Assembly: GCA_934630705.1 (NCBI GenBank) | Contig: CAKTWP010000006.1 | Span: 1-64,000 of the forward strand | Reading direction: 5' to 3' | Source of the DNA: an uncultured Clostridia bacterium | GTDB lineage: Bacteria; Bacillota; Clostridia; Christensenellales; Aristaeellaceae | DNA length: 64,000 bases | Shown: positions 34,278 to 41,809 of the stretch, in pieces | Numbering within the stretch: the stretch's first letter is position 1 | Layout of the letters: each line of letters opens with the position of its first letter | Made by a program: the position numbers and the translations under genes | The notes under the pieces: model-generated | What the model saw: only the letters and a program-made list of their open reading frames with translations | The model's database searches: none | What the model was told of the DNA's origin: nothing

Positions 34278-35651
34278 ATGGATCGGGTGGAAGCGCTACT
34301 GCAGGGCTATCGGGAAGAAATGGTGGAAACGCTGCAAAGCTGGGTGCGTATTCCCAGCGTAAAGGGCGATGCCGCCCCCGGCGCGCCCTTTGGCCGGGAA
34401 AATCGCCAGTGCCTGGATCAGGCCATGGCGGACTGCCGGCGGATGGGCTTTGAAACGGAGATTTTTGACGGCTATGTGGGCCATGCCGATTTGGGCGAGG
34501 GCAGCACCCGGGATGCGCTGGCCATTCTGGCTCATCTGGATGTGGTGCCTGTGGGCGATGGCTGGACGGTGGAGCCCTTCGGCGCGCTGCGCCGGGACGG
34601 CAAGGTTTACGGCCGGGGCACCAGCGATGATAAGGGCCCGGCGGTGGCGGCGCTGTACGCCATGCGGGCGGTGAAGGAAGCGGGCCTTCCCCTGCGGCGG
34701 AAGGTGCGCCTGATTCTGGGCTGCGATGAGGAATGCGGCTCCGGCGATATGAAATATTATAAAGAACACACGGAAATGCCCCGCTCCGGCTTCAGCCCGG
34801 ATGCAGATTATCCCGTGATCAATATCGAAAAAGGCGGCTGCCATCTGCGGGTGGTGGGCAGGCAGGACAGGGAAGGGCTGCGGATCCGCGCCATGCAGGT
34901 GGGCGAGCGGGCCAACGTGGTGCCGGGCTTTGCCTCCGCGCTGGTGGAAGGCGATGAAAGCTTGGTGAAGAAGGCTGAGGAAGCTGGCAAGGCCCTGGGC
35001 TTCCCGGTGTCCGCCCGGATGGAGGAGGGCGCTGTGCGCATTGACACCGTGGGCGTAACCGGCCATGCGGCTTTTCCGTCCCATGGGCGCAATGCCATCG
35101 GCCAGATGCTGCTTGTGCTCAAGGCGCTGGGGGCCAAGGGAGCCATTGCGCAGCTGGCGGACGCTATTGGCATGACCTGCTATGGCGAGGGCTTGGGCAT
35201 TGCCATGGAAGATCAGATTTCCGGCAAGCTCACCTGCAGCCTGGATATTTTCCGGGTGGAAGGCGATACGGTGGAGGGCGTGATGGACATCCGCTATCCC
35301 GTGCTGCTGAATCTGGAAGAAATGGTGAAGCTGGCCCAGATGCGCCTGACGGAATGCCAGGTGATTGTGGACAGCAGCCGCAAGCCCCATCATGTCAGCG
35401 AGCACAGCGAGCTGGTACAGCAGCTGCTGGAGGCGTATCATGAAGTGACCGGCGGCGAAAAGAAAGCCCTGGCCATCGGCGGCGGCACCTATGCCCAGTC
35501 CATGGAAGAAGGCGTGGCCTTTGGCGCGCTGTTCCCCGGGGAAACGGAGCTGGCCCATCAGGCAGATGAGTATATCTCCGAAGAATCTTTGTATCAAAAC
35601 GCCCGGATCTTTGCCCGCGCCATCGTGCGGCTGGCCGGCGAGAAAAAGTGA
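34278..35651 (+). CDS. pepV: M20 family dipeptidase, PepV-like
   Basis: 457 residues, the usual PepV length. Zn-binding motifs: LAILAHLDVVPVGDGW (His and Asp), GRGTSDDKGPAVAALYAMR (bridging Asp) and CDEECGSGD (catalytic Glu pair). The final region keeps the metal His context GGTYAQSMEEGVAFG. PepV hydrolyses dipeptides with an unblocked N-terminus in the cytoplasm. The ATG follows AAGGAGGAAACAACG. Confidence 0.93.
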   Translation: MDRVEALLQGYREEMVETLQSWVRIPSVKGDAAPGAPFGRENRQCLDQAMADCRRMGFETEIFDGYVGHADLGEGSTRDALAILAHLDVVPVGDGWTVEPFGALRRDGKVYGRGTSDDKGPAVAALYAMRAVKEAGLPLRRKVRLILGCDEECGSGDMKYYKEHTEMPRSGFSPDADYPVINIEKGGCHLRVVGRQDREGLRIRAMQVGERANVVPGFASALVEGDESLVKKAEEAGKALGFPVSARMEEGAVRIDTVGVTGHAAFPSHGRNAIGQMLLVLKALGAKGAIAQLADAIGMTCYGEGLGIAMEDQISGKLTCSLDIFRVEGDTVEGVMDIRYPVLLNLEEMVKLAQMRLTECQVIVDSSRKPHHVSEHSELVQQLLEAYHEVTGGEKKALAIGGGTYAQSMEEGVAFGALFPGETELAHQADEYISEESLYQNARIFARAIVRLAGEKK

Positions 35652-35661
35652 GGATAAGCAT

Positions 35662-36024
35662 ATGAGCGCGATTACCGAAACCATCACCTGTATCAATTGC
35701 CCCGTAGGCTGCCGGATGGAGGTCGTTCATGAAGGCGGCGAAGTGATTTCCATCAAGGGCAACACCTGCAAGCGCGGCGAGCTTTACGCCCGTCAGGAAT
35801 GTGTTTCGCCCGAACGGATGATTACCGCTGTGGCCCCCGTGGCCGGGCGGGATATTCCCGTCAGCCTGAAAACCCGCACGCCCATCCCCAAGAAGCTCAT
35901 TGACGACTGCATGCGCGCCATCATGGCCAAGCCCTTTGAAGCGCCCATTGCCGCCGGAGATGAGCTGCTGCCCAATGTGTGCGGCACCGGCGTGGACGTG
36001 ATTGCCACCAAGGGTGTACAATAA
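35662..36024 (+). CDS. DUF1667 domain protein, putative metal or Fe-S binding
   Basis: 120 residues. The cysteine pattern CINCPVGC, then CKRGELYARQEC, matches DUF1667. That domain is normally encoded next to a GlpA-like flavoprotein dehydrogenase and an FAD-NAD reductase in anaerobes, as the third subunit. Neither partner is near here; the gene sits between an M20 peptidase and manA. Its role in this place is therefore unclear. The ATG lies 10 bases after the pepV stop, after GAGGAT. Confidence 0.88.
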   Translation: MSAITETITCINCPVGCRMEVVHEGGEVISIKGNTCKRGELYARQECVSPERMITAVAPVAGRDIPVSLKTRTPIPKKLIDDCMRAIMAKPFEAPIAAGDELLPNVCGTGVDVIATKGVQ

Positions 36025-36042
36025 AAAAACAAGAATAAGCAG

Positions 36043-36071
36043 CCTGCGGGACGGATGGATCGCCCCGCAGG
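36043..36071 (+). terminator. Hairpin after the DUF1667 gene
   Basis: CCTGCGGG (36043-36050) pairs with CCCGCAGG (36064-36071). Only TTT follows, so termination may be weak. Confidence 0.45.
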
Positions 36072-36093
36072 TTTGCTATGGGAGGAATAGACC

Positions 36094-37038
36094 ATGTCCC
36101 TTGCTCCGATTCCGATGACCCCTGCGTACCGCCATGGCGCCATGACCCCCTGGGGCGGCGATGGGCTGCAGCGGCTGTTTCAGAAATCGATCCCTGATGC
36201 GCGCACCGGCGAATGCCTGGAGCTGAGCGCCATTCCCGGGCTGGAAAGCCGGGATCCGGCAGGGGAAACCCTGCCTGCGCTGGTGGAAAAATACGGCCAG
36301 AGGCTGACCGGCACCGCCATTTCCGGCCCCTTTCCGCTGCTGCTGAAGCTGCTGGACGCCCGGGATACGCTTAGCGTGCAGGTGCATCCCAACGACGAAT
36401 ACGCCGCCCGGGTGGAGCACAAGCTGGGCAAAACCGAAGCCTGGCATATCCTGTATGCCGCGCCGGGAGCGGAGCTGGTGTATGGCGTGAAGGCCGGCAT
36501 CACCAAGGAAGAACTGACGCAGGCGTCCCTGTCCGGGGCGGCGGTGGAAGGGCTGCTGCGGCGGGTGCAGGTGAAGGCAGGGGAAACCTATTATATCCCC
36601 GCCGGGATGGTGCATGCCATCGGCGCGGGCATCGTGCTCTATGAAATTCAGCAGTCCAGCGATGTGACCTACCGCTTCTATGATTGGGAGCGCACCGACA
36701 AAAACGGCAATAAGCGGGAGCTGCATATCCAGAAGGCCATCGATGTAACCGATCTGAATGCACAGCTGCCTGCCGCAGCAGAGAAGGAGCTGGCCCCCGG
36801 CCGGTATCAGCTGCTGCGGGAAAAGTACTTTACGCTGGAACGCTTCTCCGGCTTTGAAGGCACGCTGGCGGCGGACGCCCGGCGGTTCGCCATTCTTACG
36901 GCCATCGAACCTGCCATGCTTACCTGGGCGGAAGGCACGCTGAATTTGCCTGCCGGCGCCACGGCCCTGATTCCGGCGGATGGATTCGACCTGAAAATCG
37001 CCGGAAATTATGTGCTTCTTTCCTATCCAACGGTGTGA
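36094..37038 (+). CDS. manA: Mannose-6-phosphate isomerase, class I
   Basis: 314 residues, the short Firmicute form. Interconverts mannose-6-P and fructose-6-P. Zn ligands are in VQVHPNDEYAA, in KTEAWHIL (Glu) and in AGMVHAIGAG (His). LYEIQQSSDVTYRFYDW is also typical. The ATG follows GGGAGGAATAGACC. It fits the carbohydrate-rich setting of the window but has no direct sugar-uptake neighbour. Confidence 0.94.
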   Translation: MSLAPIPMTPAYRHGAMTPWGGDGLQRLFQKSIPDARTGECLELSAIPGLESRDPAGETLPALVEKYGQRLTGTAISGPFPLLLKLLDARDTLSVQVHPNDEYAARVEHKLGKTEAWHILYAAPGAELVYGVKAGITKEELTQASLSGAAVEGLLRRVQVKAGETYYIPAGMVHAIGAGIVLYEIQQSSDVTYRFYDWERTDKNGNKRELHIQKAIDVTDLNAQLPAAAEKELAPGRYQLLREKYFTLERFSGFEGTLAADARRFAILTAIEPAMLTWAEGTLNLPAGATALIPADGFDLKIAGNYVLLSYPTV

Positions 37039-37095
37039 AAAATTGATAAAATGGTATAAACTTTTCAAAAATGTGATATGCTTATCCCGTGGCTA

Positions 37096-37124
37096 TTGCG
37101 ATGCCACGGGAATTTTGCTATAAT
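37096..37124 (+). promoter_or_regulatory. Promoter of murB-whiA operon
   Basis: TTGCGA (37096-37101), a 17-base spacer and TATAAT (37119-37124), with TGC as extended -10. The -35 lies in the loop of a 7-bp inverted repeat, CCCGTGG (37086-37092) with CCACGGG (37104-37110), which could be an operator or the manA terminator. Confidence 0.8.
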
Positions 37125-37142
37125 AAACGGGGGTTTGAGAAC

Positions 37143-38051
37143 GTGACATTATGGGAAGAAGCAATCCGTGCCCGCTGCCCCGGGCTGGAAATCCGGCAGG
37201 GCGTGCGGCTGGACGGGTATACCACCCTGCGGGTGGGCGGCCCGGCAGATTTGTTTGCCGAGCCGAGATCAGAGGAAGAACTCTGCGCCCTGATGCAGGC
37301 GGCGCGGGAAGCGGACATCCCGGTGCTGTGGCTGGGCAACGGCTCCAATCTGCTGGTGCGGGATGGAGGCTTTCGCGGCCTGGCGGTGCATATTGGCAAA
37401 CGATTTTCGGAAATTCGCCCCACGGAAGCGGGCTTGTATGCCCAGGCCGGCGCGCTGCTGAGCGCCCTTTCCCGGGCGGCCCAGGCAGCGGGATTATCGG
37501 GCTTGGAGTTTGCCCAGGGCATTCCCGGAACCGTGGGCGGCGGCGTATATATGAATGCCGGGGCCTATGGCGGCGATCTGAGCCAGACCATAACCGCTGT
37601 CCGCGTACTGGCAGCGGGAACCATTCAGGAAATTCCCGGGGCGGAGATGGGCTTTTCCTATCGCCATTCCCGGGCCATGGAGCGGGGCGAGCTGGTGCTG
37701 GGCGCAGCCTTTGCGCTCAAGCCGGATGACCCTGCCGCCATTGAAGGGCGGATGCGGGATTATGCCGCCCGCCGCCGGGAAAAGCAGCCGCTGGAGTATC
37801 CCAGCGCCGGCTCCTTTTTCAAGCGCCCGGAAGGGCATTTTGCCGGGGCGCTGATCGAACAGGCGGGGCTGAAGGGCGCGGCCGTTGGCGGCGCGCAGGT
37901 CAGCGAAAAGCACGCGGGCTTTTTGATTAACCGCGGCGGCGCAACGGCGCAGGATTTTCTGCAGCTGATGGCGCTGGTGCAAGGGAAAGTGGAAGACGCC
38001 TTTCGGGTGCGCTTGGAGCCTGAAGTGCGGATTATAGGAAGCGACAAATGA
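37143..38051 (+). CDS. murB: UDP-N-acetylenolpyruvoylglucosamine reductase
   Basis: 302 residues from a GTG after GGGGGTTTGAGAAC. FAD enzyme that makes UDP-MurNAc for peptidoglycan. Motifs: YTTLRVGGPADLF, WLGNGSNLLV, GLEFAQGIPGTVGGGVYMNAGAYGG (FAD and substrate, in parts), FSYRHS and PSAGSFFKRP (proton-donor Ser) with a C-terminal Glu in RLEPEVRI. The stop overlaps the whiA start (ATGA). Confidence 0.96.
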   Translation: MTLWEEAIRARCPGLEIRQGVRLDGYTTLRVGGPADLFAEPRSEEELCALMQAAREADIPVLWLGNGSNLLVRDGGFRGLAVHIGKRFSEIRPTEAGLYAQAGALLSALSRAAQAAGLSGLEFAQGIPGTVGGGVYMNAGAYGGDLSQTITAVRVLAAGTIQEIPGAEMGFSYRHSRAMERGELVLGAAFALKPDDPAAIEGRMRDYAARRREKQPLEYPSAGSFFKRPEGHFAGALIEQAGLKGAAVGGAQVSEKHAGFLINRGGATAQDFLQLMALVQGKVEDAFRVRLEPEVRIIGSDK

Positions 38052-39022
38052 GTTTTTCGTCCCAGGTAAAAGGGGAGCTTTTGCGGATTCATCCGGAAAA
38101 GCATTGCTGCATGCTCAGCGAGATCAGCGCCCTGACCCAGGCCTGCGCCTCCTTGCGGCTCAGCGGCGGGGGCAGGGTGAAGGTGGTTTATGAAGTGGAA
38201 AGCGCGCCGCTGGCCAAGCGGATCTTTCTGCTGATGAAAAAGCGGCTGGAAATCACGCCTGTGCTCTCCTTCACCCGCTATAAGCGCCTGGGCGGCCAGC
38301 GGGCCTGCGTGCTCACCGTGGCCGAGACCGACAGCCGCCGGCTGCTGATTGCCCTGCGCATGCTGCGGGAATCGGCCACAGGCGCGGTCTTTCGCGGCGT
38401 ACCCCGGGCGGTCACGTCCCGGCGCTGCTGCCGGGCAGCCTTTGTTCGCGCCGCATTTCTGGGCGTGGGCGCGGTCAGCGCGCCGGACCGGGGGTATCAT
38501 CTGGAATTTGACACCACCGACGCTCAGGCGGAAACACTGGTGAACATCCTGGAAAAAAGCGGAATCCATGCCGCCGTGGTATCCCGTCGGGGAAGCCAGG
38601 TGGTGTATGTGAAACGGGGAGACGATGTGGTGTCCTGTCTGGCACTGATGGGCGCTCATCAGGCGCTGCTGGAAATGGAAAACGTGCGCATCCGCAAGGA
38701 CGGGCGCAATCAGGCCAATCGCGCCCGCAACTGCGACGAGGCCAATTTGAAAAAGCAGCTTTCCGCCGGCGCGCGCCAGGCCCAGGCCATCACAGCCTAT
38801 TCCCTGGCCCACAGTCTGGGCGGCCTGCCCAGAGAGCTGCAGGAAATCGGCCGGGCGCGGATGCTGCATCCCGAGGCCTCTTTGGAGGAGCTGGGGCAGA
38901 TGCTGCCCACGCCCATTGGCAAATCCGGGGCGAATCACCGGCTGCGGCGGCTGATGGCGCTGGTGGAAGCGGAGCAGGCCCCATCGGAAAATGAACCCAT
39001 ACATAAGGAAGAAAAATCATGA
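38048..39022 (+). CDS. whiA: DNA-binding protein WhiA
   Basis: 324 residues. N-terminal LAGLIDADG homing-endonuclease-like domain (RAAFLGVGAVSAPDRGYHLEF, in parts) and C-terminal helix-turn-helix (SLEELGQMLPTPIGKSGANHRLRRL, in parts). WhiA influences division and chromosome segregation in Firmicutes and sporulation in actinomycetes. In most Firmicutes rapZ and yvcK precede whiA; here murB precedes it directly. It overlaps the following HPr-NTase fusion by 4 bases. Confidence 0.95.
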   Translation: MSFSSQVKGELLRIHPEKHCCMLSEISALTQACASLRLSGGGRVKVVYEVESAPLAKRIFLLMKKRLEITPVLSFTRYKRLGGQRACVLTVAETDSRRLLIALRMLRESATGAVFRGVPRAVTSRRCCRAAFVRAAFLGVGAVSAPDRGYHLEFDTTDAQAETLVNILEKSGIHAAVVSRRGSQVVYVKRGDDVVSCLALMGAHQALLEMENVRIRKDGRNQANRARNCDEANLKKQLSAGARQAQAITAYSLAHSLGGLPRELQEIGRARMLHPEASLEELGQMLPTPIGKSGANHRLRRLMALVEAEQAPSENEPIHKEEKS

Positions 39023-40044
39023 TCAAGTATGCCCTGAATTTGAAAGAGATAACGCCTTTTAACCGCATGCAGATTGAGCATTTGGCCAATCTGGCGGGGA
39101 AATTTTCCTCGCGGATTATTTTTGAACATAAAAATCGCGTGATCAACGGCAAATCCATGCTGGGCCTTTTATCCATGGGCGTGACCGGGGATGACGAAGT
39201 CAATCTGGTGATTGAAGGCGACGATGAAGAACAGGCGGCGCAGGAGATCAAGGCGCTGCTGGATTCCGGCGTGGCCCCGCCCAAGGAGGCCGCGGATGCG
39301 GAAGCGCTGCTGATGGAGCTCAAGCGGCGCTATGCGGATATTCTTCAGGAGAACCTGCTGGGTATTTATCTGCATGGCTCTCTGGCGGCGGGCTGCTTCC
39401 AGTGGGAACGCAGCGATATGGATTTTCTGGTGGTGGTGCATCAGCCGCTGACCGTGGAAAAGAAGATTGCGCTGGTGGAAACGCTTTATGCGATGGAGAA
39501 GAACGCGCCGCCGGAAGGCTTTGAAATGAGCGTGCTGCTGGCGGACGCCTGCCGGGAGCCTGTGTTTCCCATGCCCTATGAGCTGCATTATTCCCGCCGT
39601 TGGACCCGGGATTATGAACGGGATCCCCAGAGCTTCTGCCAGCGGATGCATGGGGAAGATCCGGATCTGACCACCCATATCCTGTCCCTGCATGCATTCG
39701 GCCGGGCGTTATACGGCCCCAGCGTGGCGCGGGTGTTTGGCGGCGTAAAGCGGGAGGATGTGCTTTGCGCGATTCGGAATGATCTGGCCGACGCGGGGGA
39801 AGAGCTGCATAATAAACCGGTTTACTATGTGCTCACCCTGTGCCGCGCGTTGGCCTATCTGCGGGAGGGGCTTGTGCTGGATAAAAAAGAAGCGGGGCAA
39901 TGGGGGCTTGCCCATGTGTCCCGCGGCTATCAGGGCGTGATTCAGGCGGCACTGAACGCCTATGCGTATGGCCGGGATATGTTTTATGACGAAGCCCAGG
40001 CCGAGGATTTCTGCTATGACGCCATGGAAGAACTGATGAAATAA
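39019..40044 (+). CDS. HPr/Crh-like domain fused to a nucleotidyltransferase (AadA/DUF4111-like)
   Basis: 341 residues in one frame. Residues 1-85 align with HPr/Crh: GKSMLGLLSMGV puts Ser46 exactly at the regulatory serine, while position 15, the PTS-phosphorylated His in HPr and Gln in Crh, is Asn. So it cannot carry PTS phosphate on His but could be phosphorylated by HPr kinase. Residues 105-341 resemble aminoglycoside nucleotidyltransferases: YLHGSLAAGCF (G120-S121) with SDMDFLVVV (D133, D135), then a helical DUF4111-like region (LTLCRALAYLREG). An HPr-like gene after whiA is common in Firmicutes; the fused transferase is not. Resistance is possible but unproven; a regulatory nucleotidyltransferase is as likely. 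Confidence 0.85.
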   Translation: MIKYALNLKEITPFNRMQIEHLANLAGKFSSRIIFEHKNRVINGKSMLGLLSMGVTGDDEVNLVIEGDDEEQAAQEIKALLDSGVAPPKEAADAEALLMELKRRYADILQENLLGIYLHGSLAAGCFQWERSDMDFLVVVHQPLTVEKKIALVETLYAMEKNAPPEGFEMSVLLADACREPVFPMPYELHYSRRWTRDYERDPQSFCQRMHGEDPDLTTHILSLHAFGRALYGPSVARVFGGVKREDVLCAIRNDLADAGEELHNKPVYYVLTLCRALAYLREGLVLDKKEAGQWGLAHVSRGYQGVIQAALNAYAYGRDMFYDEAQAEDFCYDAMEELMK

Positions 40045-40073
40045 CGCTGCCATAAGGAATAAAGGCAGGAAGG

Positions 40074-40104
40074 CGGGGCTTTCTCTCAGGCGGAAGCCCC
40101 GTTT
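40074..40104 (+). terminator. Terminator of the murB-whiA operon
   Basis: CGGGGCTT (40074-40081) pairs with AAGCCCCG (40094-40101), then TTT. Confidence 0.7.
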
Positions 40105-40215
40105 ATGCTCTTCCAAAGAGTGGCATGGAAGCAATAACAGCGGGATGAAGTACCCAACATTCAAAGGTTTCCTCCTGAAAAAAAGCGATAAGAACGTTTT
40201 TTCTTAAAAGCCACA

Positions 40216-40273
40216 ATGCGCCCCGGACTGATGAAGGCAACGCGCTTCGTTCCTTCGCCAATCCGGGGCGCAT
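40216..40273. repeat. Long hairpin element, copy 1
   Basis: Outer stem ATGCGCCCCGGA (40216-40227) with TCCGGGGCGCAT (40262-40273), perfect over 12 bp. Inside, GAAGGCAACG pairs with CGTTCCTTC around a short loop, with one bulge. Same architecture as 53360-53414 and 62367-62425. It lies between convergent genes and has no T tail. Confidence 0.8.
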
Positions 40274-40372
40274 GCTGGATGAAGAGGGAATCCGCCGAAT
40301 CCCTGATTACTTTTTGAAAAGGGGAAAAACACGCTTTGGCCATAAAGCACATCTTTCCACGCGTCATGAAAT

Positions 40373-41803
40373 TTACTTCAAAATGGACACTGCATCGGCG
40401 ATGGTTTTTTCGTGGGCGAGCATGCCGTATTTATCCACGTCGGCTTTGTTCTTTTCCCCATGGGTAAGACATCCTGCGCCGCCAATGCAGCCGCCAATGC
40501 AGGCCATGCCCTCGATGAAGTTGGCGTCCAAGGCATTTCGGCTCTTTTTCAGCAGCGCCATCCGGCAGGCCTCAATGCCATCGCAGGCGCAGGCATTCAG
40601 GTCAAAGTCAATCTGCTGCTCCTTCAATCCTTCCGCCACCGCATCGCTCAGACCACCGCTCCGGGCAAAGATCCGTCCGAAGTAGGAGGCGTTGTCCAGC
40701 AGATCTTCAGGCAGCGCGGACAGATCCAGATCCCGGCTGTCAAAAAGCGCCTGCAGCTCCTCAAAGGTGAGCACCGCATCAATATAGGGCTTTACGGTTT
40801 CCAGCTGCGCCTCCGCCTTTTTCGCCGTGCAGGGCCCGATGAACACAGTCTTGACTCCCGGCTCCTTATCCTTGATGTATTGAGCAATCGTGGCCATGGG
40901 GGAGAGATTATGGGATACATAGGGCAAAAGCTGCGGGAACGCCTTTTTGATATAAGCCACAAAGGCCGGGCAGCAGGAGGAGGTGAGGAAGCCTTTCTCG
41001 GCCAGCTCTCTGGATTCGGCCTGGGCCACCATGTCCGCGCCCAGAGCAGCTTCCACCACCGTGTAGAAGCCCAGCTGCTTCAGCCCGCTGATCACCTGGC
41101 CCAGCTTGGCATAGGAGAACTGAGAGGAAATGGAAGGGGCCACGATGGCGTAAACCTTGAAGTTTTTCCCCTGCTCGCTTTTCTTGAGCATATCGATCAC
41201 GTTCAGAATAAAGGACTTATCCATGATCGCGCCGAAGGGGCATTGATACACACATGCGCCGCAGGCAATGCACTTTTCGTTATCGATGATGGCGGATTTT
41301 TCATCGTTCATGGAAATGGCCTTCACCTTGCAGGCGTTCTGGCAGGGCCGCTTCCGGGATACAATGGCCGTGTACGGGCAGACCTTGGCGCATGCGCCGC
41401 ATTCCACGCACTTGGTCTTGTCGATATAGGCCATATGATTGCGGTCATAGGAAATGGCGCCGCGCTTGCAGGCGTCTTCGCAGCGATGGGCCAGGCAGCC
41501 GCGGCAAGCGTTGGTGACTTCATAGCCGCCCACGGGGCATTCATCGCAGGCAATGTCGATCACTTCGATCACGTTGGGGTTGGTCGTATGGCCGCCCATG
41601 GCCAGCTTCACCCGCTCGGCCAGAATGGCCCGCTCCCGGTATACGCAGCAGCGCATGGTGGGCACCTTGCCGGGCACGATCATCTTGGGAATATCTGTCA
41701 GGTTTTCCAGCAGCGTGTTATTCCATGTATGCCGGGCCACCTCGCGCAGCACCTGATATTTCAGATACTGCACCTTCGTATCAAACCTATGCAGGGAAAA
41801 CAC
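40373..41803 (-). CDS. Monomeric [FeFe] hydrogenase, group B type
   Basis: 476 residues. N-terminal part has cysteine-rich sets (about 86-117) and two ferredoxin motifs (CVECGACAKVCP 132-143, CIACGACVYQCP 178-189). The H-cluster domain keeps all four cysteine ligands: C278 in TSSCCPAF, C325 in IGPCTAKKAE, and C435 and C439 in GMACIGGCIGG, so it may be catalytically active. Group B enzymes are thought to take electrons from ferredoxin. The start is uncertain: the GTG at 41803 almost touches AGAGGG, and the CTG three codons on (41794) has better spacing. Last gene of the rex operon, 6 bases after the phosphatase. Confidence 0.88.
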   Translation of the reverse strand: MFSLHRFDTKVQYLKYQVLREVARHTWNNTLLENLTDIPKMIVPGKVPTMRCCVYRERAILAERVKLAMGGHTTNPNVIEVIDIACDECPVGGYEVTNACRGCLAHRCEDACKRGAISYDRNHMAYIDKTKCVECGACAKVCPYTAIVSRKRPCQNACKVKAISMNDEKSAIIDNEKCIACGACVYQCPFGAIMDKSFILNVIDMLKKSEQGKNFKVYAIVAPSISSQFSYAKLGQVISGLKQLGFYTVVEAALGADMVAQAESRELAEKGFLTSSCCPAFVAYIKKAFPQLLPYVSHNLSPMATIAQYIKDKEPGVKTVFIGPCTAKKAEAQLETVKPYIDAVLTFEELQALFDSRDLDLSALPEDLLDNASYFGRIFARSGGLSDAVAEGLKEQQIDFDLNACACDGIEACRMALLKKSRNALDANFIEGMACIGGCIGGAGCLTHGEKNKADVDKYGMLAHEKTIADAVSILK

Positions 41804-41809
41804 CCCCTC

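Larger units (their letters stand above)
40045..40372. other. 328-base convergent intergenic region
   Basis: Holds a hairpin at 40074-40101, a T-rich stretch AAGAACGTTTTTTCTT near 40189-40204 and the long repeated hairpin at 40216-40273. No credible gene was found; a 68-codon minus-strand frame runs through the hairpin and lacks a ribosome site. Confidence 0.7.

Noticed and set aside
39019..40044. Plain aminoglycoside resistance gene
   Set aside because: The HPr/Crh-like N-terminal domain and the whiA operon place it in housekeeping or regulation; resistance cannot be claimed from the fold alone.
40161..40367. 68-codon minus-strand frame in the 40 kb intergenic region
   Set aside because: Runs through the repeated hairpin, lacks a ribosome site and shows no protein-like features.
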